From Rotaria socialis (taxonomy: Eukaryota; Rotifera; Eurotatoria; Philodinida; Philodinidae), in NCBI GenBank assembly GCA_905331475.1, contig CAJNYU010000094.1:1-64000 (forward strand): a stretch of 64,000 nucleotides of DNA, given 5' to 3'. Positions 1 to 13,100 of the stretch are shown piece by piece. The notes under the pieces were generated by a model, which saw only the letters and a program-made list of their open reading frames with translations, was not told where the DNA came from and ran no database searches. The position numbers were made by a program, and so were the translations under genes. Every line of letters starts with the position of its first letter. Positions within the stretch are counted from its first letter, which is position 1.

Positions 1-235
1 AAAAAAATTCCCTGTACTCCTCCTCAGGGATGGCCTGGTCAAAAATGACAATTTTTTCGATAACTCAACCATTTCTTGAGGGATTCTTCTCATCTTCGAA
101 CTCGACCGAGATATTCATGAGATTGAACTGTGTGGAAAATTTCATCACGGTCTGACTCTCCTTTCGCAAGTTATCGTGCCTACGGACGGACCCACTGACC
201 GATTCTAGAGTATACTCACTTTTTGAGTACACAAA
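1..235 (-). repeat. Dispersed repeat, copy 1 (cut by window edge)
   Basis: Read on the minus strand, this matches 56345-56585 over its whole length with scattered differences. It opens with a short hairpin (GTGTACTC, spacer, GAGTAxAC) followed by CTAGAATCGGTCAGTG. The left part lies outside the window. The open frame here has no protein similarity I recognise. It lies upstream of the first visible BRPF-like exon, so it may sit in an intron of that gene. Confidence 0.85.
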
Positions 236-482
236 AATGAACCAAAAATCACTTTTTATAGTAATAAAGTAATTTCTCTTACTATATTTCACTTTTTATA
301 GTACTTTCTGATAAATTTTCCACTTTCTATAGTACTTTATCATACTTTTCTTACTTTCAAAAGTACTTATCAGTACTTTTCAGTTAAAAAGTATGAAAAG
401 TACATAAAAAGGTTCACTTATAAGTATTCTACTCCGCGTAGAACCTACTATTGAAAGTACTTAATAGTCACTTTTTGGGTAA
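236..482. repeat. Low-complexity block rich in AGTACTTT motifs
   Basis: Short variants of CACTTTTTATAGTACTTT recur several times on the plus strand between about 240 and 360. Related CTTTCAAAAGTACTT and reverse-oriented forms follow up to about 480. It abuts copy 1 of the dispersed repeat and may belong to the same inserted unit. No coding frame is credible. Confidence 0.5.
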
Positions 483-518
483 AATTTTTTACATGGGTAC
501 ACATCTCATTTTTATTAG

Positions 519-3422
519 CAATGCCGTCTTATATATCATCTTCCGATATTTTATGATTCAGTTCTAGACGTTGAAAATTTCGAAGCAACTACTAGATTCT
601 CTCTAGGATCTATTGCAGAGAAAAATCAAAATCGGATTTACACTTGCTTTAAACCTTTTCTACTTGCGTTTAGTGATACCACTGAGTTAATAATGAAAGT
701 AGTAATGCATGAACTCGACTATGATATGGATGATGATGATCTTGAATTCCTCAAAGAAGTAAATGAATCTATGCAAACGAATCGTACGTATTCATAATTT
801 TTCTGTTTAAAATTATCTTCCTATTAATTTTCTAGAACAACGAACAATGACAGAAGAAGAATTTGAAAATGCAATAGTTATTTTAGAATACTATACAGCT
901 GAAAAAATTCGTTCACATCTCAAACAAAAATCCTGTGAAGATGAAGATATTGTGTGTGATATATGTTTGCTACCCGATGCTGACGATGGAAATGAAATGG
1001 TCTTTTGTGAACGTTGTAATGCGTGTGTACATCAAAATTGTTATGGAATATCCGTTGTACCGAATGGAACATGGCTTTGTAAATCATGTTCAATTCTAAG
1101 ACGACCTGCTTGTCTACTTTGTCCAAAGTAAAGAGAATCCGTCGAAGAAAAATTATTTTTATTCTGATCATTCTATAGACTTGGCGGCCCAATGAAATGT
1201 ACGCCAAGTGGAACTGTTTGGTGTCATTTAACATGCGCATTTTGGTTACCGGAGCTAAAATTTGCTGATTATGTTAAAATGGTAGGAAATGCTGCTGAAA
1301 AAGAAGTTTTATATGACGATAGGTTTTCGGTTTCTTTTTAGGAGCCAATATTAAATTTAGATAAAATCCCACATGCACGTTGGACTCTTCGCTGTGTTGT
1401 TTGTTCAACATCAGAAGGTGCTTGCGTGCAATGTGCACATAAGAATTGTCGTACACCGTTTCATGTATGTTTTAATCAATTATTAATAAAACAATATCGA
1501 ATGTATGAGAACATCAAATAAATAATAGAGTTGATTTTTCTATATTTGTACAACTAAAGATACTGATTGACCTAAATCATTCATGTATAGAGAAGATAAA
1601 CTGAAGAATGAATCGATAGTAAAAATATCTTTAGTAGAAAAACTTCTATTGATTGAGTCAACCTTTCAAAGATTTTATTCTTCGACATGAATGATTTATG
1701 TGAAATCTTAAAAAAATATGCATATTAGTAAATGTTTATATCAAACAAAAAATATTATACCGAATGACGCATACTCTGTCTATGAAATATTATCTTCTCA
1801 AGCCGTTTTTCTGTTACATTTTTTCATATTTCATGTCGGAAAGTAGCATCCCGTCAAAAACACATCTCTAACATCACTTAATATAATATTTCATGGATAT
1901 GTGTACCCGCATTTGAAAAGCATCTTGATAATAAATAAATAAAATTTGTTTTAGGTTACTTGTGGTCTTTCAGCCGGTTATTTTCTTGATGTACAACAAA
2001 CGTCCTCTGATAGAACCACATCGTCACGTTCGCAATTCAATGCTTATTGCCTCAAACATTCTCAAGAAGCACGACTACGTTCAGAACCAGATCCATCAAT
2101 CATTCCATTATCGAATTCAAATGCTGAAGATGAAGCTTCATGTATACCAACGATAATACCTTTAACAGTTTATTATCGTCAAAAACTTAAAGCGGAAGAA
2201 TGGTTATTAAATTGTTATGAAAATTTTCATACATTTATTTCATGCTCCCATTTATATGATGAATGTCCACAAGATTATAATGAGTCTGTATCAACGAAAA
2301 TTTATGACTATTGGAAAGAAAAACGAATTGAAAATAAAAATCTTCCTCTCATCAAGCGTATTGATAATGTACTTGAACAACGTGAAAATGCAGAATTACT
2401 TATTGCACAAATAAATAATTGTCTCAAAATACGAAATAAAATTCGCCAGGTAAATCGCATAGGAAAACAAACAAAATTTCTTCATAAACGAGAAACTTTA
2501 CTTCAGCTATATATCCAGAAAGCTCTTTTCAATTCTGCACTATAAAAAACATGAGTCTGTCGATGCATGTTTATCGCAATCGCTTCTTAAAATTCAGAAC
2601 ATGGAAGTTATTATGATGAATTATTCTCGTAAAGACTTATCCGCTATGTAAAATATTGAGTTCAAAAATTCTCTCCGTTGATGATCCTCAGTAAGGTCAT
2701 GACATTTTTATTAATAATGTAGCGTCTCAGCGGTTACAAGTTAATAGTTCGAACTCATGTGAGAGTTTAGATGATACATACTATTTCGACTTGACAGAGA
2801 TGAATCAGCTGGGGATCTTCCCTTACGAGTAGTATTAAATATGCCGTTGAATTTTTTTCTCATGTAGATGATACATTAAAAGTACAAAATGGTAGTGCCT
2901 AAAGTCTATCGATCTTTTTTGTTTATTTAGCTTCAAAATTATTGTAGATCAAGATTATATACTTCATCTTCAACACTTAATCAACGTCTTGAAAATTTAA
3001 AATTATCATTTTCAAATAGAACTCAGCACAAGAAATCTTCTTATTACTATCAATTAATTGAAAATTCTAAACGTTGTATTATTGCATTAGAAACAAACTA
3101 TCGTGATGCTTTAGAATTAAATACAACTTATCTTGTCGGTAAAACTTTAGAAGGAGAAACAATGCTATTACCAAAACAACTTATGGAACAAGGCGATGTT
3201 ATAACCATAGGAGAAAACAATACTATTGAAAACGAGCCACTCGATGAAATAAATTCGCATCTATCTGTTGAACAACGCTCGGACGTCTACAACGATAAAT
3301 ATTTAGATTTATCTAATGAAATTCAACCAACTTATCAAAAAGCATCAGTACAAGATATACTAAAAACATCATATATATCACTAGGAAATGTTGTTCGATG
3401 TGTCACAGGGTCTTTTGACTAA
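519..3422 (+). CDS. BRPF/JADE-family PHD-zinc knuckle-PHD scaffold, 5' partial
   Basis: Probable chromatin-reading scaffold subunit of a MYST-type histone acetyltransferase complex. Exons read: 519-783, 836-1127, 1179-1281, 1342-1464, 1955-2449 and 2931-3422, in frame throughout (590 codons). In order it has an EPL1-like stretch (LPIFYDS, then LDYDMDDDDLEFL), a first PHD finger (CDICLLPDADDGNEMVFC), a zinc knuckle (CLLCPKLGGPMKC), an extended PHD (CVVCSTSEG, CRTPFHVTC) and a helical YDYWKEKR...PLI segment as in BRPF after the PHD pair. The beginning is missing: the first visible exon starts at acceptor 517-518 with no ATG. The usual BRPF bromodomain and PWWP domain are absent. If the donor at 2450 is not used, the frame continues to a stop at 2545 with a RIGKQTKFLHKRET stretch resembling the next BRPF helix, so two ends are possible. 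The last exon's sequence is unrecognised. Family call is firm; BRPF rather than JADE is likely. Confidence 0.82.
1465..1954 (+). other. 490 bp intron of the BRPF-like gene
   Basis: Lies between the extended-PHD exons. It contains a short inverted pair, AAATCATTCATGT near 1576 and ACATGAATGATTT near 1687, which could be remnants of a small foldback element. No coding content seen. Confidence 0.5.
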
Positions 3423-4123
3423 AACAAAAAACTTTCTTTTCACGTGTATTTTTGTAGAGAAAAAACTTCTCCCAATTATCTGTTTTCCCTTTTCTTTTTG
3501 TTAGAGTGTTCTTCTTGTTGTTGTATTATAAATAAATAAAAGAAGTAGAAGTTACTTTGAATTTCTATATGGTTTCAGCCAGCCGGCAAAAGGAAACGTC
3601 ACTGATGACGGCAGCTTATCACTTCATCTTACTTTTTTTTTGGTTGCATTTTTTTTTATGCTGTTTCTTATTAACACTTCCTCTGCTAACACTAACCTAC
3701 TCGCTATGGCGAAGAGGGAGAGAAAAAAAATATGTGAAGACAAAAAGCGCCGTAGAAAAGTATTAGTATTGAATCTTGCATGTCAAACGTTTTGCGTAGG
3801 GTTCCAAAAAAAAAAGAAAGAAGAAATATGGAAACAAAGGAAGAGAGAAAAGAAAGAAAACGAGCAACAGAAGACAAGAAAAAAGACGGCAAACGAGTGG
3901 AATGAACTGCAATAAAAAGCGGGCCTACTCGCTATGTTTCTTTCTCATTCTTTCGCTTTTCATCGATAAGTAAGGGAGTAATATAGCCATCATCATTTTT
4001 ATGCGTTGTCATTATCGCATTTCGCATTTTCTTGTGTATTCACTAATGAGCTTTCTTATCATTGTTCTTACAAATTTATAAGTAAATAATTTCTAGATAG
4101 CGAAACAGCAACGATTCATAAGG
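3423..4123. other. Intergenic: 3' end of BRPF-like gene, 5' region of calsyntenin
   Basis: Contains AATAAATAAA near 3530, a plausible polyadenylation signal for the upstream gene. Purine-rich runs at 3715-3895 create spurious open frames. No further gene seen. Confidence 0.55.
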
Positions 4124-7100
4124 ATGTTGTACTCACTATTTTTTGCGACAGTCACGGGTATGATCAACTAGCTTGACACTATGCATAATTTATATTAATG
4201 CCACTCGTGTCCTTTAGTATTAACCAATACAAAAGCATTAGCAGTCGATACGAAAATAACAAAGACAAAATCAAATTTCTTTGATCCAGCTCTTTCGTCG
4301 AATGCATATGTTGGCCGCATGCAAGAAAACGAACGCATAGTTGAACTTAAACCTCGTCTATCAGCAACCGATGGTGATCCATCCAATTCTCCCAATGGTT
4401 TGTTATTCTTTCAGTAATCGATTTTCTTAATAATAGTTCTTTATTTTAGGGCAAATTTGTGGTTACGAATTATCATTACATAAACATGATGATGTCATTG
4501 ATGACACGTCACAAAATATACCATTTGTAGTCGCACTCATCAATGGAAAACCTAGTGTTCAACTCAAAACAAGTATCAATAAACTCGATTGTGAAATTAA
4601 ACAATCGTATCGTTTATTTGTTCGTGCCTATGATTGTGCCAGTAGTAGTGAACGTCGATATTCGGAAAGGTAAATTTATCTTAAATCTACAAAACAAAAC
4701 AAAGCAAAAAAAAAAGGAAATTTTTACTTTCTGCAGAGCATCGTTAGTAATTACACTTGATGATGTCAATGAATTTGTGCCGATGTTTACACACCAGAGT
4801 TATTTATTTAAATTACATCAAGATCAAAGTTGCTCATCGTGCCGTGTAAGTAGAACATTGTTCTTTGATTATCAAGAAGAAATCTATTTTGTTGTTGTAA
4901 AGGTTGAAGCAACGGATGATGATTGTTCAAATGTAGATCATCGTGTATGCGATTATCAAATAGTAACACCTGATGTTCCATTTACTATTGATTCAAACGG
5001 TTCAATATCTATCAAAGCACCTTTAACGAATGATAAATATGAATTTGATGTCGTTGCCATCGATTGCTACATGTCACCATTGGACAACGCAGTCAGAACA
5101 ATCAGTGAACCTTCACGAGTTACGATTAAAATTCTCAAATCATGTAAACCAACGATCTCAGGTAGGAACTTTTTTTTTCTCATATAGAAATGCCTTTTTT
5201 TGCGTGCACAGCGAGCGAGTGCGAGAGCACTATTCCGACATTTTGCTTTGAATTGGATGTAGGCAACATGACAGAAAGTTGAAAATTTTCTCGGAATATC
5301 AAGGATTCAGTTTTGGATTTGATGGATAAGTATCTTAGATGACTTTGCAGACTGTTAACATTAAACACAGACACTATTGTGTCATTTCGCATCGGAGAAA
5401 ACGAGGAAACTTCACACATTGTTAAATTTTACTTTTTCATACTTATTATTTTTTCAATTTGATTCTAATACAAGAAACAAACCAGAGATTTAAAAAAGCT
5501 CGTCCAAACATGGCAATAGCGACCCATCCTCATCTCACATACAAGAGAGAGAAAAAAACAACAGTCGATAATATATGAGACAGTCTATTTAATTAAAATA
5601 ATCTTTACGGTTAATCCCGGAATAGACTTCTCCTTATGCGCAATAATACTTTGGCGCATGTGTTTAGTATTAGTCATATGTTAATATTTATAAAAATAGC
5701 TCTTAGGGAATGCGCTGATCGTGGGAAGTTTGAATATTAAATGACTCAGTTTTAAAAATAAAAGACCACGAGCAAAAATGTCCTTATACTCTCGAACAGA
5801 GTTTATAAAACTTTAGTCACACCCGATCCTTTATTGTGTTATGTAAATTTCAATGAGTCGTTCGAGAATTGAATAAAAAAAATGAAGAAATGATTATTTC
5901 CGATTACTATTCAATGACTATGCAACATATAAAATCTTTGCAGGCGAAACATAAAGAAAAAATCTAACCGATTAGTAAGCTACATCATGATTATAGTCTT
6001 TTTCATAGATATTGTCTTCCAGGATGAGAAAACTTTAATCAACACGTGTTTTAATATCAAGAAATCGCATTTGCTAATCCCCTTCTCAAAATTCAATTAT
6101 GAAGAAGTTGGCAGGAAAATTTTTAGTCTTAAGTCATGGCGTTGTCAAGAAATATTCAACCAATACATCTAACAAAAGCTCCAGTTGTTTTAGCAATAAC
6201 AAATCTCTGTTGATCTATTTCCTTTTTATGTTTTGTTTATAGAAGCATGATTGGACGTGACAAAACCCCTTCTTTTTTTTGCTCATTTTAGCTTTTGAAC
6301 GAAGCTCGAAGTGAATGAAAAATAACTCTAATTACAAAAGTACTCGTCTAGATAATCAAAGTCTAAGTTCAGTTCAAGAGAGATACTCTGCCATGTCTTG
6401 AATCTTAACATGCACTATTTCAAACACATAAAGGAAAAAGAATCAAATATATTGACTGAATGCCTACAGAGAATTCCGAGTTGTGCGATCAAAAAGAGTA
6501 TACACCAAAAAAAAGGCAGAAAATATTTGCCGCTTTTGTCTGACAACAAAGCTTTTTTTCTCAGGCAGAAAACGATTAGTATTATTCAAAAATATGAAGC
6601 AAAACGAGATCCCAAACAAAAGAATCAGGCCATCTATGAAAGACTGGGCCTCAGGCTATCTTCTCAGTCATCATGACTTTTTGTAAAACTAGAATTTTAT
6701 GAGATGTGAAATTTAATAAAAGTATTTTCATAATACTTGCATTAACCTTTTAAGACATTTTCTAATGAAAGTTTATCGTTGAAAAGAAAAGAAAAAGCGT
6801 TTTCCAAACGCCATCACTAGCAAGTATGAAAACGTCGCAAACATTTAAACATCCTACGCTAAGAACGTCATTCACCTTCACCACTCGATTTTGCCATTGT
6901 CGTTGAAAAGAAAGTTTATGTCTCAGTTTTATGAACAGCGACACTCAACTAAAGAGGAAGCTTCTCTAGTAGAGGTATAACAGTTCTCGCATCTAAGTTC
7001 AGATCAAATGACCGAAAGAGCTGTTCGAAGGGATCATATCAGATCTAAAGAACTGTCGAAACAGTTCTTTTGATAGAAACTAAAAATGAACTGTCATACC

Positions 7101-10100
7101 CCTATTGTCTAGGGGCCAAAAAGAATAATTATTTATTTAAACTATTACTAAATAATAGCTTTTTACACTAATGAAGAATTTTTTCTTCCATATCAATAAA
7201 CGCAGAGTTCGACAAATGTAGTAAAACATTTTTTTTTAAATAAATTGTGTCATTAGCTAAAAGCCAGAACGCAATTTTGCGTTGCTGTAGAATATACAAA
7301 AAACGTCTGCTTTTGAAAGTTAAAAAAAGTTCGCCCGATTTTGTTTTTATCATTACTCTTGGTAATTCACTCCTTTCTTACGATCGTCCACGTCCTTTCT
7401 AAAACAACAAGCGAAGCTGATTTCTTTTCATCAGTAGAAGAAAAATCAAGATTTTCACTCTAGGATCATGTAGGACTTTTAACAAAATAGCTAAATTTAA
7501 ACATTTTTACCGGAAAATATTTCAAGCTTACCGATAAATATTGCAGATGGTGTCGAATAACTTCATATATGACTTATTTCGATAAGTTTTATTACTGCGT
7601 ATGTGTTTTTGTGTACTCAAAAAACAAAAGTGAGTACACTATAGAATCGGTCAGTGTGTCCGGCCGTTTACACGATAGCTCCTGAAAGGCTGATCCGATT
7701 GTCANAGCGGGGGGGGGCAGAGATTTTTTCAAAAAAAAATTTTTCTCAGTATTATTCACAACATATATAAATCGACTCAGTTTTTGCAGTACAAATAACA
7801 ATCGGATGCAAATCCGATGTTTCCGCATTTCGTTTTCTAAGTTCTAATAAACAAAACATATTTTTGAACTTATCTATCATTTTCCCGAGAAGTACTAAAT
7901 TATGATCGGAAATGATTTTGATTTCTGGTAATCCTCAGCGTTATCTTTGAATTCATTGTATAGAGTAGCAGTTCGTAGTCTATGAAAGTGTACTGAACTG
8001 AACTTTTCTCTGGCATTCTTGCTCATAAGGGCCATCGCACACATGAAAATCTCAATTCTGACGGATTATGATAAGGCTTGAGACTGACGCAACCAACAGA
8101 AGATTAGTGCATCGAAAAAACAATGGTAGTACTAATCTATATTCTTGTCAGATTATATTAATGTAAATTGTATTGAATCTAACTATTCAAATGGCGTAGA
8201 TAGTTTATGAAAATTCAATTTGTGAACAATCAAACTAGGTCATTTTTTCAGTGCTAGAAGACTGTTTGAAAAATAGTTTTTATCCATGTCATTTTAAAGA
8301 GTATAAAATTGAAGTTACAGTTTTATGAAAAATCTATGCATATCAGGAACAAAAAGCATTTTTTTTAGCCGCGATAGGGAAGCATTGCGCTCTAAAATCT
8401 TAAAAGAATTTTCTGAAACGCCAAGGCTATGCCATATTTGTTTTTTAATTTAGATAATAATCCAACAAAATTAACGATTCAAACTGATCATACACATATA
8501 TTCGAAACTGTTCATGTCGATGTATGCGATGAAACCTGTGCTGTTGAAGATATTACTGGTACCATTATGTTCGATAGCAATGGAATAGATAGCGGTTGTA
8601 ATCTTGAACAATGTTGTATGTATTCGAAAAAGTCGAGTTTTTTTCTTAGATTTAATTTATATGTTTTTAATTTCTTGAAGCATCTATCAATCGTGAATAT
8701 GTTTTAACACCGAAAGATGTCGACTGTAATCAAGCACCTCAATCGCATTTCATGTCATTTGATGGTCTTAGCAAAAGTTTAGTGATTCCGAAAGCTGACT
8801 TTTCTGGCGCATTCAGAAATGATTTTACTATTCGTATGTGGATGAAACATACCGATGAAGATAGCTCGGAAAAAGAGCATATCTTTTGTAAAAGTGACGA
8901 AAAGCGTAAGATTTAAATTTCAGTTCTGTAATTTTCAAATGAACATTTTTATTTTGCAGTTAAAAATCGTCATCATACTGCTCTATTTATTCAAGACGGC
9001 AATTTAAAATTATTAATACGTGCTGGTCCATTATCAACTAATGACAAAATCCTTCATGCATCGGAATGGCTCTGGAAGTTATCAGAAATCAATGATAATC
9101 AATGGCATTCATACAAATTATTTGTCAATTATCCTATTAACGTAAGTGATTCTTCATTTAGCTATTTTTCTACTGTAAAACAAATGTTTTCTTATCTATT
9201 ACAGACTGATTTATATATTGATGATCAATTATTTGTACCAACAGAGGAAAATTTTAGAATCGTTGAAGACTTTGCATTACCGATTATCGAAGGAACCGGA
9301 GAGACGATTTTTGCTGTAGGAGCTTGTTGGCACGGTAAGAAAGTTTTAATTTAGCTATGATAAGAAAATCCATGTCAAAATTATAAGGACTAGGATTATG
9401 TCTTTTTTCTTCTTGACACAGATTGGAGTTTGCGAGCATCAGTTGATTTTAATAAGCCTTGAAAAAAATCTTTTTCTTGTCCTTCATGTTTGAAGTGGCC
9501 TGCGACAGGAGTATGTTCGTGATACTTTGTCAAGCTCCGCTAAAAAAATTAATTAATCATAGCAGTATTAAAATAATATATAGAAAAATGAATTCGCTAT
9601 CAACATAATAATATTCATTAACTAGTATGTGCGTTTCAAAATTTGATATCATGATTAGAGGTGTCAGCCGAAGGGTTGAACGGCGGTGGCGGGCAATAAT
9701 TTTCAATTTTTGAAGATTTCCAGCGGCTCGTTATTTGAATGAGTAATATCTTCAGTGGCGGCTGATACAAATTTTTAAAATTGTTTTTCACAGCGGCGGC
9801 GGCTCAGTTAAAAATTCACTGATTAAAATTAAAAGAAAAATGTTCGATTCGATCGCATATGTATTGATGTTAGTGGGGGCGAATAACGCTATCAAAAATT
9901 TTTATCTCTTGCAGCGGCGCAACGGCTCAGCCGTACGGCTAACACCTCTAATCGTGATATATATTAAAATTTTGTAGTATTTTTCTTGCCTCGAAAAAAG
10001 TTAATTGTCTAATTAGAAAACTAAGTAACTTTAAAATTCGAAATGAGAGAAAAGAAATCGAAATCATATATCGTTATTTTGTAGTTTTCTGCATTTTAGT

Positions 10101-13100
10101 GTCAAAATGTTCTTCGTTCACTTGTCAATATTAAACCATTAAATGAAGGAAACAATCTTTGTAGTGCGTCATAGTACGAATAAAAGAACTTTACTCTATC
10201 AATGAGTTGAGATACATACTTCTTTTGTCTCTCGAGAAAACAAGAATTTCCTTGACATTTGTATTCAACTAAAATTGACAGCAAGACCTAGATACCGATT
10301 ATGTTGATGAAATTTTGTTTTCTGAATTTTAGCTCGAGCATCTCGTATGGTACAACATTTTAATGGTCAACTATCAGGTCTTACAATTGAACAAAAAGAA
10401 GAATTTCCTAAAACACAATCTTGTATTCAAGATTGTCAACAATATATTGACATGCCAGATATTCAAGAGCAATCGAGCATTGTATGTAAAGATTTTTAAT
10501 AATTTTCGAACAAAATACGATTACTTTGATTTTTATTTTGTTTGATTAGACATTCAGTAGTAATTCAAATCGATCGGTTTGGAATTTACGTACAGATTCC
10601 AGTGCAGCTTATGAAGAATTATTAAAACATATTGTTTATCGTAATACATTTCAACCGATTGGTCCGTCTGGTCAACGAACAGTATCAATACAAACTACAT
10701 TGAAATGTTTAGGTGAAAATTATACATATAATCTACCACAATTTACTCGACGTTTATCAATCGATGAAATTATTCTTTCGAAAAACATCGAACTCGAAGG
10801 CGATACCAACTTTTTTGTATCGGAACAAATAATTGATCAAGGAATTTATTTATTCGGAAATTTGTCAATCTCGACTGATGCTACAATAAGAGCTGACGTA
10901 GAATTAAGTGATTGCAGTATTAATACATCACCAGATCTAACCAACGATGAACAATTAATTGTATCTGATGATACTCTAGATATAAATAATCTGCAAAAAG
11001 ATCTAACACAAACTGGATTGATTCTAACAGGTACGTAGATTTAGTTGAATAGTTAAATGCTTCAGAATGGATAGGTTCGAGTCTGATTCTCGACGACATT
11101 GCATTTGATCAGGAATATCTAATGACTGATCGATGAAACTCGTCGTCGAATAGTGAAATTAACTCTGGGGCTTACACTACTTGTTTCTTATCGTTATGAA
11201 ATCAAGAAGAGGAATACCTGGTGTACATATTATTTTTTTCTCATTTAGGCGTTGGCTCAATTGAATCGTATCAAAGTATTCTACGTAATATAGTCTATTC
11301 ATCGAAATCACCCACATCATATATCGATCGAATATTTTCACTTGTTTGTCTTAAAACACATGATCAAGTATCAACAAATGAAATTCTTGTTCGAGTAAAT
11401 ACTTTTCTATTGAGTAATTTATTAATTTATCCAATTGATTTTCTTTCATATAAAGATCCACACAGAAAAACAAGCAGCTCCATCAGCTCCTGCTGCTGCA
11501 GTTTTATCGAATAAATTATATGTTGATAACGATCAAATTAGAGATACAATATTTGACATGGCAGAAAATTCTCGATCAATGAAAAATAGTTCAGGTAAAA
11601 TTTTTTCTCTTACTAAGATAAATATTATGCATATGCGTATGTCGCAACTGTTAACCCGTTCAGAACAATAATAATACAAGCTCATCTGTCTTCATATTTT
11701 CTTAGAGTTTATAATGATTTACGTTGCAGCTGAAAGACATACAAAGTGATATAAGAGTACTGATTGTAGCATCTAATGTTGGTATGATATTACACCATTT
11801 ATTTCCTGTTCACACAAACTAACTCAATATCTGATGTTTATGCATTGAAGGACAAACATATTGCAGACAGACAGACAGACAGTAGAATAGTAAAGATGCC
11901 ATAGAAAAAATTATAATTATCGCCAATCAAACTTCACTGTACTATATATAAATATATGTGCAAACAAATATGATTGATTTAATACAAACAAATATGGAGT
12001 ATTCTCTCACATACGATGAGACTAAACACTAAGTCTAGTAGAATCAAAGCTTTAAAGAAAATCATTTAGAATGGTTCCATGCGTATTTTTATTCTGATGT
12101 CGTTCTGCATAAGGAAGAGAATAAGACGAGCTTTTTCTTTCCTTCTTTTTTTCTTTTTCCATTCGTTGTTGCTTATCATTATCTCTCGGGTTTATACATA
12201 GAGAAGAAGAAGAAGAAGCCAACAAAAATAAAAAAAAGCGAGAGAAATGAGTGCAAGTCTATTGTAAAATAATCGAGTATCTGCCTGAGCGTGTTTGCGC
12301 TCTCGCATCTCATCGTTGGACAACATTTTTTTTCTCTTCTTCTGCTTCTGTTGCTTCTGTTCGTCATAGTCAGAACTTTCCTACGTCAAGCATCTACTCA
12401 ACTATTGTTATTATCGTTATTGACGGCAGCGATTTAACACTATATTATTTCGTTTTAAATACATTTTTGTTGCTGTTTTTTGCTTTGCTGAATATGTTTG
12501 TGCCACCAAGTTTAGGTAAGTTTCTTGATCGAATCAAAAAATAAAAGGTTATTCATTCTTAGCCGATACTATTCTCGAATTCGATATGGTAGAATGCCAT
12601 ACGGCAGATGTCACATGCTTTGATAATTTTCTATTCTTGATAATCAGTGCGTTGGTCGAATAGAAAAATCCGACTTTTTTGATTTACTAGTTACGCATAT
12701 CCTATTAATTAGCTATTTGATCATCATAAGTAATAGCAGGCGCTCAACGTGCAATGAACTTTAACCTAATACTATATATATGCAAGCCCTTTTCTTGTTT
12801 GTTTTTTTATTGCTCAATTTACTTTGATATTGCCAGTGGTAGTCATAGAAAACAAAAAGAACAAAGTGATAAGAACACTGACTGATTACACAAGCAATCA
12901 AAAAGAAAGTAGCTATCGACAGATAAATAAGTAGAACATCATCTATCTATCGATCGATAAGTTCATTAGAAGGAAATTATATTTCTCGACAGGTGTGTGT
13001 TATGCACACATGATTATATCATTGACATGATAAGATTAATATCTTTTTCTAATGCTTTTAGGTTGGCCGATTGTCGTTGTTATCTGTGTATCAGTGGGTC

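Noticed and set aside
3557..3915. Overlapping plus and minus frames after the BRPF-like gene
   Set aside because: Lys/Arg- or Phe-rich translations caused by poly-purine runs; no splice sites or motifs.
11041..11110. GGTTCGAGTCTGATTCTCGAC, resembling a tRNA T-arm
   Set aside because: No matching acceptor stem, D-arm or anticodon arm could be built upstream at tRNA spacing.
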